From positions 1 through 13,349 of the forward strand of contig JAGAAA010000113.1 of the NCBI GenBank assembly GCA_017615495.1: a DNA stretch of 13,349 bases. The letters are read 5' to 3'. Positions 12,626 to 13,349 of this stretch are shown here, in pieces. Position 1 is the stretch's first letter, and the number at the start of each line of letters is the position of its first letter. The position numbers and the translations under genes are program-made. Source of the DNA: Clostridia bacterium. Lineage in GTDB: Bacteria; Bacillota; Clostridia; Christensenellales; CAG-1252. The notes beneath the pieces were generated by a model. That model saw nothing but the letters and a program-made list of their open reading frames with translations, did not search any database and was not told the origin of the DNA.

Positions 12626-13349
12626 TTATTCCTCCTCGATAGCGTCCATTAGGGCGATGGCCACCGCCGCTTCCACCACGGGGACGGCGCGCGGTACGAT
12701 GCAGGCGTCGTGCCTGCCTTTGATCTCGATTTCAACGTTTTCCCCTTTTACAAGGTCGACGGAAAGTTGTTTTTTGCCGATAGAGGGGGTGGGACGAACG
12801 GCTACGGCAAGCGTTACGACGTTGCCGTTGGTCAGCCCGCCGTTGACGCCGCCCGCGTCGTTTTCCAAAAATACGATCTTGCCGTCCTCAACGCGCAAGG
12901 GGTCGTTTGCTTCGGACCCCAACATCTCGGCAAGCGCAAAGCCCGCGCCGAATTCCACCCCTTTGACCGCGGGGATCAAATAAGCGAGAGAGGCGATCTT
13001 GCCCTCGAGCGAGCCGAACGCACCGCCGCCGATGCCGCCCGCGTCGTTTTTCGTGAAGACGATTTTCCCGTTTTCCGCGCGCAGAGGATCGTTCGCGACC
13101 GAACCGCGCATCGAAGCGAGGGTCGTGCCCGCGCCGAATTCCACCGCTTTCACCGCGGGGATGAGATAGAGGAGGGAGGAGATCTTCCCTTCGAGCGAGC
13201 CGAAAGAACCTCCGCCGATCCCGCCCGCGAGTCCGAGCACGGCGCATTCGATTCCTCCGCCCACCGAGTCCTTGTCGGCGGCGGCATCTTCGATCTCCTT
13301 CATCATTTCATCCTTGTCGGCGGGAGTCCATTCGCCCTTTTCGCCGCAA
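12626..13349 (-). CDS. aroC: Chorismate synthase, C-terminal part with internal 62-residue duplication
   Basis: 240 codons are visible and the frame stays open through the right edge, so the N-terminus is missing; an internal ATG at 13306 is not the start. Landmarks: 'KDSVGGGIECAV' near the left of the fragment, 'NDPLR', 'NDAGG', 'RPTPSIGKK' and 'GRHDACIVPRAVPVVEAAVAIALMD' at the C-terminus. The enzyme makes chorismate from EPSP with reduced FMN. The segment from 'FGSLEGKI' to 'NDAGG' occurs twice in tandem (13022-13207 and 12836-13021), whereas the family has it once. The chorismate mutase gene follows one base later. Family assignment is certain; whether this form is functional or a join artefact is not. 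Confidence 0.93.
   Translation of the reverse strand, partial: CGEKGEWTPADKDEMMKEIEDAAADKDSVGGGIECAVLGLAGGIGGGSFGSLEGKISSLLYLIPAVKAVEFGAGTTLASMRGSVANDPLRAENGKIVFTKNDAGGIGGGAFGSLEGKIASLAYLIPAVKGVEFGAGFALAEMLGSEANDPLRVEDGKIVFLENDAGGVNGGLTNGNVVTLAVAVRPTPSIGKKQLSVDLVKGENVEIEIKGRHDACIVPRAVPVVEAAVAIALMDAIEEE
12836..13207 (-). repeat. aroC: In-frame tandem duplication within aroC (2 x 186 bp)
   Basis: Unit A is 13022-13207 and unit B 12836-13021, each 62 codons. By hand comparison 47 of 62 residues agree and about 139 of 186 bases agree (about 75%), without gaps. The boundaries fall on the motif AGG(I/V)xGG, which occurs three times at exact 62-residue spacing. Confidence 0.9.

Overview
The window looks like chromosomal DNA from a spore-forming Bacillota, most likely class Clostridia. 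The evidence is a full-length SpoIIE with a Spo0A-type box upstream, a Gram-positive style SecG, strong AGGAGG ribosome binding sites, tight ATGA gene junctions and short Rho-independent terminators. Base composition appears slightly above 50% GC by eye (not computed). Hexuronate genes and the general gene content would fit a gut-type anaerobe, but that is inference. There are fifteen protein genes and almost no empty DNA. I see no RNA genes, insertion sequences, prophage or CRISPR array.

Left block (1-4681, all minus strand). Six genes appear co-directional and co-transcribed in the order smpB, metY, metA, an ATP-grasp ligase, a TPR protein and a DUF4037 protein that runs off the left edge. 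smpB serves trans-translation. metA and metY form a two-step route from homoserine to homocysteine. MetA carries Glu at position 111, the acetyl-CoA-type residue, which fits the O-acetylhomoserine enzyme MetY next to it. The last three genes overlap one another by 4 bp each and form an uncharacterised RimK-like / TPR / nucleotidyltransferase-like trio.

Middle block (4682-8119). secG has its own extended -10 promoter and ends in a strong terminator placed directly before smpB. Next is the large membrane phosphatase spoIIE. A divergent intergenic region follows, with a Spo0A-type box on the spoIIE side and a near-consensus promoter on the tetR side. The tetR promoter predicts a leaderless message.

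Right-centre block (8120-12366). A small helical protein gene on the plus strand has its ribosome binding site and start codon inside a predicted hairpin. It meets radC tail to tail with no gap. A two-gene hexuronate operon, uxaB-uxaA, has its own promoter and a terminator. It converts tagaturonate to altronate and then to 2-keto-3-deoxygluconate.

Right edge (12367-13349, minus strand). A free-standing AroQ chorismate mutase lies directly behind the C-terminal part of chorismate synthase (aroC). That aroC fragment contains an unusual in-frame tandem duplication of 62 codons, about 75% identical at the DNA level. It is either a real domain duplication or a recombination/assembly chimera, and it is the most striking oddity in the window. 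The most plausible candidate for an undescribed system is the ATP-grasp/TPR/DUF4037 trio.
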